Below are positions 10,139 through 20,163 of a stretch of 64,000 nucleotides of DNA, piece after piece. A program made the translations under genes and the position numbers. How positions within the stretch are numbered: the stretch's first letter is position 1; each line of letters starts with the position of its first letter. Source of the stretch: Nevskia sp. GTDB taxonomy: Bacteria > Pseudomonadota > Gammaproteobacteria > Nevskiales > Nevskiaceae. The stretch spans positions 1-64,000 of the forward strand of contig JADHNH010000003.1 in the NCBI GenBank assembly GCA_016779605.1, in the 5' to 3' direction. The notes under the pieces are model-generated. The model was not told where the DNA came from. It was given only the letters and a program-made list of their open reading frames with translations, and did no database searches.

Positions 10139-10558
10139 TCAGGCCTTGCGCGGCTCGAACTGCAAGGCCACCGAGTTGATGCAGAAGCGCAGGCCGGTGG
10201 GGCGCGGCCCGTCCGGAAAGACGTGGCCCAGGTGCGCGTCGCAGCGGCCGCAGCGGACTTCGATGCGGCGCATGCCGTGGCTCAGGTCCTCGATCGATTC
10301 GAGCGGCGCGCCGGGAATCGGCTGGAAGAAGCTCGGCCAGCCGGTGCCGGACTCGAACTTGGTGCCGGAATCGAACAGCGGCTCGCCGCAGCAGATGCAG
10401 CGGAAGGTGCCGTCGCGATGATCGTCCCACAAGGCGCCGGTGAAGGCGCATTCGGTGCCGCCGCGGCGCGTCACCTGGTACTGCTCGGGGGTGAGCTGCG
10501 CGCGCCACTGCGCGTCGGTCTTGACGATTTTTTCGAGGGTGTTGCCGGTGCCTGCCAT
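10139..10558 (-). CDS. msrB: Peptide-methionine (R)-S-oxide reductase MsrB
   Basis: 139 residues. Two zinc-binding CxxC pairs (CICC and CGRC), the conserved SGTGWPSFFQP and GHVFPDGP motifs, and the catalytic Cys126 in RFCINS. MsrB reduces the R-epimer of methionine sulfoxide in proteins using thioredoxin, mostly in the cytoplasm. There is no signal peptide. The ATG at 10558 gives the standard N-terminus. First gene of a two-gene unit with the amidotransferase. Confidence 0.96.
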   Translation of the reverse strand: MAGTGNTLEKIVKTDAQWRAQLTPEQYQVTRRGGTECAFTGALWDDHRDGTFRCICCGEPLFDSGTKFESGTGWPSFFQPIPGAPLESIEDLSHGMRRIEVRCGRCDAHLGHVFPDGPRPTGLRFCINSVALQFEPRKA

Positions 10559-10814
10559 GGTCGGGGCGTCCTGCGGCGCGGGTCGTTCGGGGGGGGCGGT
10601 GCGCCACCCCGATCGTCATGATAATACGGTGCCGCCCAGCCGCATGGACGCGCATGGACGCAGCTGAAGGACGGCGCGCATAAACCGCGGCAGAGGCCGG
10701 TGCATCCAAGCCGATGGCGGCGCGGCCCGCGGGGCGGCCGCTGCTATGATCCGGCGGTCGGGCGGCAATCCGGCCCAGGCGCCGGTGCCGCGCATAACAA
10801 ACGAGGACCCAAGC

Positions 10815-12878
10815 ATGAAAAAGCTGCTCCCGAGCGCCGCCTGCGCCTTTCTCGCCGCCGCCTGCGGCAAATCGCCGCCCCCGGCTCCCGCGGCCGCGGC
10901 GCCGGCGGCACCCGCGCTGGTGTCGGGCATCGACACCAATTACTTCGACGACGCGGTGCGCGCGCAGGACGACTTCTACCGCCACGTCAACGGCAAGTGG
11001 CTGGCCACCACCGAGATTCCGGCCGACAAGGGCGCCTACGGCTCCTTCACCAAGATCGCCGACGACACCCAGGAGCAGCTGCGCGCATTGATCGAGGACG
11101 CGGCCAAGAGCGCCGGCGCCGCCGATCCCGACAAGCAAAAGATCGGCGACCTCTACAACAGCTTCATGGACGAAGCCGCGCTCGAAGCGCTGGGCGACAA
11201 GCCGCTGGAAGCGGAGATGCAACGGATCGACGCGCTCAAGAGCAGGAAGGAGATACCCGGGCTGATCGCGCACTTCAACCAGATCGGCGTGGAAGCGCCG
11301 TACGGCCCGCAGGTGCACCAGGACGCGCGCGACTCCACCAAGTACGTGTTCGACCTCGGCCAGGCCGGCCTCGGGCTGCCGGACCGCGACTACTACCTGC
11401 AGGACGATCCAAAGCTCAAGCAGATCCGCCAGGCCTACGCCGGCCACATCGGGAAAATGCTGACGCTGGCGGGCGACCGGCAAGCCGCCGCCGACGCCGG
11501 CAGGATCATGGCGCTGGAGACCGCCCTGGCCAAGGTGCAGTGGACCAAGGTGCAGAACCGCGACCCGGTGAAGACCTACAACAAGGTGGAGCTCGCCGAC
11601 CTGCCCAAGCTCGCGCCCGGCTACGACTGGAAGGCCTACCTGACGCAGGCCGGCGTCGACGGCAAGGTGGACTACCTGGTGGTGAGCCAGCCGAGCTACA
11701 TGACCGGCTTCAACGCGCTGCTGGCCTCCACCCCGCTGCCGGTGTGGCAGGCCTATTTCCGCTGGCACCTGATCTCGGACTACGCGCCCTACCTGTCCAA
11801 GGCGTTCGTCGACGAGCACTTCGCGTTTTACGGCACCGCGCTGCGCGGCATCCCGCAGAACCGGCCGCGCTGGAAGCGCGGCGTCGGCGTGGTGGAGGAG
11901 GCTGTCGGCGAGAGCCTGGGCAAGCTGTACGTGGCCAAGTACTTCCCGCCGGAATCCAAGCAGCGCATGGACGAGCTGGTGAAGAACCTGCTGGCCGCCT
12001 ACCGTCAGGACATCGACACGCTGGAATGGATGAGCCCGGAGACGCGCAAGAAGGCGCAGGAAAAGCTCGCCAAGTTCACCCCCAAGATCGGCTATCCGAA
12101 GAAGTGGCGCGACTACGGCACGCTGTCGGTGGTCAAGGGCGACCTGGTCGGCGACGTCATGCGCGCCGGGGTGTTCGAGTACAACCGCAACGTCAACAAG
12201 CTGGGCAAGCCGATCGACCGCGACGAATGGGACATGACGCCGCAGACGGTGAACGCCTACTACAACCCGGAGCTCAACGAGATCGTGTTCCCGGCGGCGA
12301 TCCTGCAGCCGCCGTTCTTCAACGCCAAGGCCGACGACGCGGTGAACTACGGCGGCATCGGCGGCGTCATCGGCCACGAGATCAGCCACGGCTTCGACGA
12401 CCAGGGCAGCCAGTACGACGGCGACGGCAACCTGCTCGACGCGCCAGGCTGGTTCACCAAGGACGACCTCGACAAGTACAAGGCGCGCACGCATGCGCTG
12501 GTGGAGCAGTACGCCGCCTTCGAGCCGGTGCCCGGCTTCCACGTCAACGGCGAGCTGACCCTGGGCGAGAACATCGCCGACAACTCCGGCATCGCCATCG
12601 CCTACAAGGCCTACCGCCTGTCGCTGGGCGGCAAGCCGGCGCCGGCCATCGACGGCCTCAGCGGCGAGCAGCGCTTCTACATGGGCTGGGCGCAGGTGTG
12701 GCGCGCCAAGGTGCGCGAGAACGAGGCGATCCTGCGCATCAAGTCCGACCCGCATTCGCCGCCGGCGGTGCGCGGCACGGTGCCGGAGATGAACCAGCAA
12801 AGCTTCTACGACGCCTGGGGCGTGAAGGAAGGCGACAAGATGTACCTGGCGCCGGACAAGCGCGTGACCATCTGGTAG
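10815..12878 (+). CDS. M13-family zinc metallopeptidase (neprilysin/PepO-like)
   Basis: 687 residues. A lipoprotein-like leader ends at AAACGK, then an Ala/Pro linker. The peptidase part begins at FDDAVRAQDDFYRHVNGKWL, which is typical of bacterial M13 enzymes. The zinc site HEISH is at 521-525 with the second Glu in ELTLGENIADNSG, and the family NAYYNPELNEIVFPAAIL segment is intact. M13 enzymes cleave oligopeptides, here probably at the outer face of a membrane. ATG 10815 follows AGGACCC. An upstream in-frame ATG at 10746 would hide the leader. A structured repeat lies between this gene and the convergent ATL gene. Confidence 0.95.
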   Translation: MKKLLPSAACAFLAAACGKSPPPAPAAAAPAAPALVSGIDTNYFDDAVRAQDDFYRHVNGKWLATTEIPADKGAYGSFTKIADDTQEQLRALIEDAAKSAGAADPDKQKIGDLYNSFMDEAALEALGDKPLEAEMQRIDALKSRKEIPGLIAHFNQIGVEAPYGPQVHQDARDSTKYVFDLGQAGLGLPDRDYYLQDDPKLKQIRQAYAGHIGKMLTLAGDRQAAADAGRIMALETALAKVQWTKVQNRDPVKTYNKVELADLPKLAPGYDWKAYLTQAGVDGKVDYLVVSQPSYMTGFNALLASTPLPVWQAYFRWHLISDYAPYLSKAFVDEHFAFYGTALRGIPQNRPRWKRGVGVVEEAVGESLGKLYVAKYFPPESKQRMDELVKNLLAAYRQDIDTLEWMSPETRKKAQEKLAKFTPKIGYPKKWRDYGTLSVVKGDLVGDVMRAGVFEYNRNVNKLGKPIDRDEWDMTPQTVNAYYNPELNEIVFPAAILQPPFFNAKADDAVNYGGIGGVIGHEISHGFDDQGSQYDGDGNLLDAPGWFTKDDLDKYKARTHALVEQYAAFEPVPGFHVNGELTLGENIADNSGIAIAYKAYRLSLGGKPAPAIDGLSGEQRFYMGWAQVWRAKVRENEAILRIKSDPHSPPAVRGTVPEMNQQSFYDAWGVKEGDKMYLAPDKRVTIW

Positions 12879-12908
12879 GAGCTACGGCCGGGCACGGTGG
12901 TCCTCTCA

Positions 12909-13061
12909 GAGAAGCTCTGAATAATCGGAGCTTCCCGCCTGGGCCACGGACGGCCCAACAGTTTCAATGGCGTAAGCCGTTGAAAATGAAGATCGTTGAA
13001 AATCACGCTTTTCGACGGCTGTCGTCTGAATAAATCCAGGATGGACCTATTCAGAGTTCCT
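12909..13061. repeat. Five-hairpin dispersed repeat, copy 1
   Basis: About 150 bases that recur at 56478-56633 and fill the gap between two convergent genes. Stems in order: 12911-12917 with 12928-12934, 12940-12945 with 12952-12957, 12962-12971 with 12976-12985 (loop GTAA), 12994-13002 with 13009-13017, and 13025-13037 with 13043-13055 (loop AGGAT, two mismatches). The right end touches the TAA of the minus-strand ATL gene. It could be a structured RNA in 3' UTRs, a bidirectional terminator, or a MITE. Confidence 0.75.
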
Positions 13062-13394
13062 TTAGTCCAGCAGCGGGCTGTCGCCGCCGGGCCGCCAGCC
13101 GAAGCGGGACAGGTCCACCCGGCCGCCGGCGAAGCGCACACCCTCGTCGCGTAGCCGGCGCTTCTGTTCGCGGTGCCCGGGGCTGTTCGGCGGCAACGAA
13201 ATGCGGCCCTGGGAATTGATCACGCGGTGCCACGGCAGGGCCGGCACGTCGGCCGCGGAAAGGGCCGCGCCGACCAGGCGGGCGCCGCGCGGCAGGCCGG
13301 CCAGCCGCGCGACCTGGCCATAGGTCGCCACGCGGCCTGCGGGAACCGTGCGGACCACCTTCCAGATCGCCGGGAATGCAGCATTCGAAGTCAT
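13062..13394 (-). CDS. Alkyltransferase-like protein (ATL/YbaZ)
   Basis: 110 residues corresponding to the DNA-binding domain of O6-methylguanine-DNA methyltransferase. The active-site PCHRV of a true methyltransferase is PWHRVINSQG here (Trp at 55 in place of Cys), which defines ATL proteins. The arginine finger region GLPRGARLVGAAL and the tyrosine in VATYGQVA are present. ATLs flip and bind bulky O6-alkylguanines without repairing them and hand them to nucleotide excision repair. The start ATG at 13394 gives the standard MTSNAAFPAIWKVV N-terminus. The TAA stop lies at the edge of the five-hairpin repeat. Confidence 0.9.
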   Translation of the reverse strand: MTSNAAFPAIWKVVRTVPAGRVATYGQVARLAGLPRGARLVGAALSAADVPALPWHRVINSQGRISLPPNSPGHREQKRRLRDEGVRFAGGRVDLSRFGWRPGGDSPLLD

Positions 13395-13544
13395 TTCATG
13401 ATAGTTTTGCGTGCGGCTCCCGGGCCTTCAGGGGAAGATTTACGGGGGTTCAGATGCCGTTCAGCAAGCACCCATGATACTTTTAATGCCGAATCGTTCC
13501 GGGCCACGGGCGATTGAGGCACACCACCACCAAGGAGATCTCCG

Positions 13545-13778
13545 ATGAGTTCCAAGCTGTTATCAATCCTGCTCGTGTCTGGCGCTCTTGTCGCTGGCCA
13601 GGCGCTGGCGCAGGAAGCCGCCGCTCCCGCTGCTGCTCCGGCGGCCCCCGCTGCAGCCGCCCCGGCTGAAGCTGCCCCGGTCGCTCCGGCTGCCCCGGCG
13701 AAGAAGAAGCACAAGAAGCACCACGCCAAGAAGAAGGCCGACGCTGCTCCCGCAGCCGACGCCGCTCCGGCGAAGTAA
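13545..13778 (+). CDS. Small secreted Ala/Pro/Lys-rich protein
   Basis: 77 residues with a clear Sec signal peptide (1-22, cleavage at ALA-QE). The mature chain is almost only Ala, Pro and Glu, interrupted by a basic patch KKKHKKHHAKKK, and ends ADAAPAK. A strong AAGGAG lies 7 bases ahead of the ATG, and a strong terminator follows, so it is a monocistronic, probably well expressed gene. The composition resembles acid-shock (Asr-like) and histone-like low-complexity proteins of the periplasm, but no homology can be claimed. Function unknown. Confidence 0.7.
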   Translation: MSSKLLSILLVSGALVAGQALAQEAAAPAAAPAAPAAAAPAEAAPVAPAAPAKKKHKKHHAKKKADAAPAADAAPAK

Positions 13779-13793
13779 GCGAAGCGTCAAGCG

Positions 13794-13832
13794 GCGGCCG
13801 GGCCCCCCCGTGGGGCGCGGCCGCTTTTTTTT
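13794..13832 (+). terminator. Rho-independent terminator of the small secreted protein gene
   Basis: GCGGCCG-G-GCCCC, loop CCCGT, then GGGGC-G-CGGCCGC: two perfect GC-only stem segments split by one G/G mismatch, followed by eight T. It lies 15 bases after the stop codon. Confidence 0.9.
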
Positions 13833-13859
13833 GCCCGGCGGTTTTCCGGCCTGCTGCCT

Positions 13860-14004
13860 AGAACCCACCTCAAAAACGTAGCGAGCGCAGGCAGTTGGCG
13901 CGCCGCCGGAGCGCAGGAACCGGAGCATACATAAACGTATGTGAGGATTCCGAGCACCGCCGGCGCGCCAACTGACAAGCGCAGTAGTTTTTGAGGTGGG
14001 TTCT
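13860..14004. repeat. 145-bp palindromic element with 18-bp perfect terminal inverted repeats (MITE-like)
   Basis: AGAACCCACCTCAAAAAC at 13860-13877 is repeated perfectly inverted at 13987-14004. A second perfect inverted pair, CAGTTGGCGCGCCG (13892-13905) and CGGCGCGCCAACTG (13961-13974), is nested inside. The core contains CATACATAAACGTATG, itself a near-palindrome. There is no ORF or transposase. It sits between convergent genes and its right end lies two bases from the stop of the DUF885 gene. A direct target duplication is not evident at the ends. The structure fits a non-autonomous mobile element. Confidence 0.75.
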
Positions 14005-14006
14005 GG

Positions 14007-15431
14007 TCAGTCGAGGCTCGAGGCCACGCGCGGCGTGGTAAGCAGGCGCCCGAACGCCCGCCACTGCTCGGCCGAGCCGGGCACGGTGCCGCCCGCGGCT
14101 TCGACGTACTGGCGCACCAGCTGCTCGCCGTAGGCATAGTTGACGATGTAGCTGCGGTACCGGTCGAAGAAGGCGATGCGCTGGCGCGCCCGCTCCGGCG
14201 AGGCCAGCGTGTGTTCCTGCAGCCACGCCGAGGTCTGCACCGCCGTCCAGTCTCCATCCAGGTAATGCCGCGCCGCCTCCACCGTGGCTGGTGCGAGCAG
14301 CTTGGCGGCGGCCGTCACCCGGTCGTAGTCGGTGAGATTGCGGGTGCTCAGGCCAGCCAGGCGGAACAGCTTCTTCTCCAGGGCGCGCCGCTGCTGCCAG
14401 GGATACAGCAGGTCCACCCCGAAATCCGCGCTGCCCTCGGCGACGAACGACTGCGGCGAGTACAGGGCGTAGACCTGGTACTCCGGCCAGCCGCGGCCGC
14501 GCACCAGGTACTGCTCGAGCAGGCCGCCGTAGACGTGGTGCCCCGGGTAGCCTTCGTGGGAGGCCAGCTGGATCACGCGGTCGATGGTCACCGGCAGGTC
14601 GGTGTTGACCTGGATGCGGCTGCTGAAACCGCCCTGGTACCAGTTGTAGGCGCTCCAGGGCTTGCCCGCGACCAGCGACAGCTCGAAGCGCTCCCCCGCC
14701 GGCAGCGACAGGTGCCGGCGGGTGCCGGCGCGAGCGTCGGCGATGGCGGCCTGCATCACCCGCTCCAGCCTGGCGCGCGGCACCGCGAAGCCGTCCACGT
14801 AGCGGTTGTAGCGCTGCGCCAGGCTGCCGGAGCCCCTGGGCAGCAGGCTGCGCACCTGCGCCAGGGCGGCTTCGTTTTCGGCGGCGTTGTAGTCCGGCGG
14901 CGCCACGTCGTACAGCGCGCGCGCCTCGTCGTCGAAGCTGAACTTCTGGCCGCGCAGCATGGCCGCGCGCGCCGACAGCGAACCGAGCTGGTTCTTCAGG
15001 TAGCGGCGGCGCAGCTCCGGCAGCTTGGGATCGGCCGCGATCGGCTCGGGCGCCGCGCTCGACAGGGCCGCCATCAGCTGCTGGGCCTGGTGCTGGATCT
15101 GCGCCGCGTCCAGGCCGGCCTTGCGCGCGAGGTCGCGCCAGGCGGGCGGCCCGTAGTAGGCGTCGACATAGCCCGGATCGAGCTGGTCGAAAGCCAGCAC
15201 CAGGCGGACGTAAGCGACGGCGATCTCGTTGACGGTCATGACCGGAACCGGGGCGGTCTGCGCCGGCGCGGCCGCCGCCGGCTGGGTGGCGGCGGGGGCG
15301 GCCGGCGCAGCCGCCGCAGGCTTGGCCGGCTTCTCGCGCAGCCAGGGGAACCCGGCGCCGCAGCCGGCCAGCGCCAGGTCCGCGGCCAGCACCAGGGCGG
15401 CGGCGAGGGCGCGGCGGCGCAGCACCGGCAT
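14007..15431 (-). CDS. DUF885-family lipoprotein, putative metallopeptidase
   Basis: 474 residues. A leader of about 22 residues ends in the lipobox LALAGC, followed by an Ala/Pro-rich tether. The catalytic part carries HEGYPGHH (292-299), the zinc-binding signature of DUF885 proteins, followed by a downstream FVAEGSADFG with the likely third ligand Glu. These proteins are predicted peptidases of the periplasm, with few characterised. ATG 15431 was chosen because GAGG lies about 9 bases upstream. A GTG at 15446 overlaps the aceF stop. Being 12 bases from aceF, it is probably in the aceEF transcript although functionally unrelated. Confidence 0.85.
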   Translation of the reverse strand: MPVLRRRALAAALVLAADLALAGCGAGFPWLREKPAKPAAAAPAAPAATQPAAAAPAQTAPVPVMTVNEIAVAYVRLVLAFDQLDPGYVDAYYGPPAWRDLARKAGLDAAQIQHQAQQLMAALSSAAPEPIAADPKLPELRRRYLKNQLGSLSARAAMLRGQKFSFDDEARALYDVAPPDYNAAENEAALAQVRSLLPRGSGSLAQRYNRYVDGFAVPRARLERVMQAAIADARAGTRRHLSLPAGERFELSLVAGKPWSAYNWYQGGFSSRIQVNTDLPVTIDRVIQLASHEGYPGHHVYGGLLEQYLVRGRGWPEYQVYALYSPQSFVAEGSADFGVDLLYPWQQRRALEKKLFRLAGLSTRNLTDYDRVTAAAKLLAPATVEAARHYLDGDWTAVQTSAWLQEHTLASPERARQRIAFFDRYRSYIVNYAYGEQLVRQYVEAAGGTVPGSAEQWRAFGRLLTTPRVASSLD

Positions 15432-15442
15432 GCACCGGCGCC

Positions 15443-17116
<1,674 letters not shown>

Positions 17117-17218
17117 GTTCTCAGGTTCTCATCCGTCCGCCGCAGCCGCGCCGCACCGGCCGCGCCTGCGGCAAACCTCTGCGTGCCGCCGAATCGCGGC
17201 ACCGTTGCGGGTGGCGCT

Positions 17219-19918
17219 TCAGTTGATCTCCGGGTTCGGCTTGTCGCTGCCGATGCCATAGCGGGCGATCGCCTCGCCGACCTTCTTGCGCGGCACCGCG
17301 CCGGCCTGGGCCAGCGCGTGCAGCGCCTTCACCGCCACCCAGCGGCGGTCCACCTCGAAGAAGTCGCGCAGGCGCTCGCGCGTGTCGCTGCGGCCGTAGC
17401 CGTCGGTGCCCAGCACATGGTACGGCGCCGGCACCCAGGGCCGGATCTGCTCGGCGTAGGCCTTGACGTAGTCGGTGGCGGCGATCACCGGCCCGGCCAT
17501 GCCGCTCAGGGCCTCGGCGACGAAGGCGCGCCGCGGCTTTTCCTCCGGGTGCAGCAGGTTCCAGCGCTCCACCTCGCGGCCGTCGCGCGCCAGCTCGGTG
17601 AACGACGGCGCGCTCCACACGTCGGCGGTGACGCCCCAGTCGGCGCGCAGCAGCTCGGCGCCGGCGATCACCTCGCGCAGGATCGAGCCGGAGCCGAGCA
17701 GCTGGACATGCCGGTCCGCCGGCTTTTCGCAGGGCTGCAACAGGTACAGCCCGCGCATGATGCCCTTCTCCACGCCGGCCGGCATGGCCGGGTGCGGATA
17801 GTTCTCGTTCTGCAGGGTCAGGTAGTAGTACTCGTCGTGATGGGCGTCGGCGTCGGGGCCGTACATGCGCCGCATGCCCTCGTGCACGATCACCGCGATC
17901 TCGTAGGCGAAGGCCGGATCGTAGGAGCGGCAGCTCGGCACCGCCGAGCTCATCAGGTGGCTGTGGCCGTCCTGGTGCTGCAGGCCCTCGCCGTTCAGGG
18001 TGGTGCGGCCGGCGGTGCCGCCGAGCAGGAAGCCGCGCGCGCGCATGTCGCCGGCGGCCCAGCACAGGTCGGCGACGCGCTGGAAGCCGAACATCGAGTA
18101 GAAGATGAAGAACGGCAGCAGGCTGACGCCGTGGTTGGAGTAGCTGGTGGCGGCGGCGATCCAGCTCGACATGGCGCCGGCCTCGGTGATGCCTTCCTCG
18201 AGGATCTGGCCCTTGATGTCCTCCTTGTAGAAAGCCAGCTGGTCGGCGTCCTCGGGCTTGTATTTCTGGCCGACGCAGGAGTAGATGCCGAGCTGCCGGA
18301 ACATGCCCTCCATGCCGAAGGTGCGCGCCTCGTCGGGCACGATCGGCACCACGCGCGGGCCGACGTTGCGGTCGCGCAGCAGCATCTGCAGCATCTGCAC
18401 GAACGCCATGGTGGTGCTGATCTCGCGCTCGCCGGTGGACTGCAGCAGCCGCTCGAAGATCGACAGCGGCGGGATCTCCAGCGGCTCGCCCCTGGCGCGC
18501 CGGTGCGGCAGGTAGCCGCCCAGGGCCTTGCGCCGCTCGTGCAGGTACCTGATCTCGGGCGAGTCCTCCGGCGGCTTGTAGAACGGCGTGTCCTTGATCT
18601 GCTCGTCGGAGATGGGGATTTCGAAGCGGTCGCGGAACGCCTTGAGGGCGTCCTCACCCATCTTCTTCTGCTGGTGGGTGATGTTCTGGCCTTCGCCGGC
18701 CTCGCCCATGCCGTAGCCCTTGACCGTCATCGGCAGGATCACGGTGGGCGTGCCGCTGTGCTTCATGGCGGCGGCGTAGGCGGCGTAGACCTTGTGCGGG
18801 TCGTGGCCGCCGCGGTTGAGCCTGCCGATCTCCTCGTCGCTCATGGTCGAGACCAGGCGCAGCAACTCCGGGTACTTGCCGAAGAAGTGTTCGCGGGTGT
18901 ACTTGCCGCCCTTGGCCTTGTAGCTCTGGTATTCGCCGTCGACCGTCTCGTTGAAGATCTTGATCAGCAGCCCGGTCTGGTCCTGCGCCAGCAGCGCGTC
19001 CCACTGCGAGCCCCACAGCACCTTGATCACGTTCCAGCCGGCGCCGCGGAACACGCCTTCGAGCTCCTGCACGATCTTGCCGTTGCCGCGCACCGGGCCG
19101 TCCAGGCGCTGCAGGTTGCAGTTGATCACGAAGACCAGGTTGTCGAGCTTCTCGCGCGCGGCGATGTCGATGGCGCCGAGGCTCTCGGGCTCGTCCATCT
19201 CGCCGTCGCCGCAGAAGCACCAGACCTTGCGGCCGGCGGTGTCGGCCAGGCCGCGGTTGTGCAGGTACTTCATCAACCGCGCCTGGTAGATCGACATGAT
19301 CGGCCCCAGGCCCATGCTGACGGTGGCGAACTGCCACAGTTCCGGCATCAGCCGCGGGTGCGGGTAGCTGGACAGGCCGCGGCTGCCGTCGCGGCGGTCC
19401 ACTTCCATGCGGAAGCGGCGCAGCTCGGCTTCCGACAGGCGGCCCTCGAGGAAGGCCCGCGCGTAGATGCCGGGGGTGGAATGGCCCTGGATGTAGAGCA
19501 GGTCGGCGCCTTGCGGATGCTCCGGGCCTTTCCAGAAATGGTTGAAGCCGACGTCGTACAGCGTGGCAGCCGAGGCGAAGCTGGCGATGTGGCCGCCGAC
19601 GCCGGAGTGGTCGCGGTTGGCGTTGATCACCATCGCCATGGCATTCCAGCGGATCACCGAGCGGTTGCGCCATTCCAGGTTCTGGTCGCCGGGCGAGCGC
19701 TCCTCCAGGTGCGGCGGGATGGTGTTGATGTAGGCGGTATTCGGCGAAAACGGGATGTAGGCGCCGGACAGCCGCGCTTTTTCCTGCAGCACTTCAAGCA
19801 GGTAGTGCGCCCGCTCGGCGCCGCCGCGCTCCAGCACCGCCTGCAGCGCCTCCAGCCATTCCGCGGTCTCCTGCGGATCGGCATCCCCTGGAGCCGGGCC
19901 TGGCTCAAACTTGGTCAT
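17219..19918 (-). CDS. aceE: Pyruvate dehydrogenase E1 component (homodimeric)
   Basis: 899 residues, the usual length for the single-chain gammaproteobacterial E1. The thiamine diphosphate/magnesium motif is GDGEMDEPES near residue 230. The conserved HSTPGIYARAFLEGRL and GRTTLNGEGLQHQDGHSH segments surround active-site histidines. The enzyme decarboxylates pyruvate and reductively acetylates the lipoyl groups of E2. First gene of aceE-aceF. A small dyad AGGGTGTACCCT about 105 bases upstream is a candidate operator. The gene is divergent from the lipid A deacylase gene. Confidence 0.97.
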   Translation of the reverse strand: MTKFEPGPAPGDADPQETAEWLEALQAVLERGGAERAHYLLEVLQEKARLSGAYIPFSPNTAYINTIPPHLEERSPGDQNLEWRNRSVIRWNAMAMVINANRDHSGVGGHIASFASAATLYDVGFNHFWKGPEHPQGADLLYIQGHSTPGIYARAFLEGRLSEAELRRFRMEVDRRDGSRGLSSYPHPRLMPELWQFATVSMGLGPIMSIYQARLMKYLHNRGLADTAGRKVWCFCGDGEMDEPESLGAIDIAAREKLDNLVFVINCNLQRLDGPVRGNGKIVQELEGVFRGAGWNVIKVLWGSQWDALLAQDQTGLLIKIFNETVDGEYQSYKAKGGKYTREHFFGKYPELLRLVSTMSDEEIGRLNRGGHDPHKVYAAYAAAMKHSGTPTVILPMTVKGYGMGEAGEGQNITHQQKKMGEDALKAFRDRFEIPISDEQIKDTPFYKPPEDSPEIRYLHERRKALGGYLPHRRARGEPLEIPPLSIFERLLQSTGEREISTTMAFVQMLQMLLRDRNVGPRVVPIVPDEARTFGMEGMFRQLGIYSCVGQKYKPEDADQLAFYKEDIKGQILEEGITEAGAMSSWIAAATSYSNHGVSLLPFFIFYSMFGFQRVADLCWAAGDMRARGFLLGGTAGRTTLNGEGLQHQDGHSHLMSSAVPSCRSYDPAFAYEIAVIVHEGMRRMYGPDADAHHDEYYYLTLQNENYPHPAMPAGVEKGIMRGLYLLQPCEKPADRHVQLLGSGSILREVIAGAELLRADWGVTADVWSAPSFTELARDGREVERWNLLHPEEKPRRAFVAEALSGMAGPVIAATDYVKAYAEQIRPWVPAPYHVLGTDGYGRSDTRERLRDFFEVDRRWVAVKALHALAQAGAVPRKKVGEAIARYGIGSDKPNPEIN

Positions 19919-20023
19919 GCTCGTGTCTCCTTGCGTGGCGGCGGCGGCGGCGGCGCGCCGGCAGCCGCGTCCAACCGCGACGGTTTCGCGCCAGTTTAAG
20001 GGCTTATCCGCGAATACGCTGTA

Positions 20024-20035
20024 AGGGTGTACCCT
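20024..20035. promoter_or_regulatory. Dyad in the aceE / lpxR-like intergenic region
   Basis: AGGGTGTACCCT has perfect arms AGGGT / ACCCT with a 2-base centre, in the 245-base gap between two divergent genes. Its size suits a GntR-type repressor site, and aceEF is controlled by the GntR protein PdhR in enterobacteria, although the PdhR box sequence differs. No regulator gene is adjacent. The rest of the gap holds a possible -10 element CATAAT at about 20072 for the rightward gene. Confidence 0.3.
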
Positions 20036-20163
20036 CGCCGGAGCGCGTCACTTGCGATGCAGCTTTTTTGCCATAATCCGGCGCAAATCGAGCTCGCACC
20101 GCCGCAATTGGGGGAGCCCGCGCGGGGGCGCGTCTTTACGGCAACCAACCTTCACACGAGACA

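Noticed and set aside
12961-13033. Short peptide-like frames inside the five-hairpin repeat
   Set aside because: Both copies contain a small frame (VENH-FRR pattern), but the ends differ and structure, not codons, is conserved.
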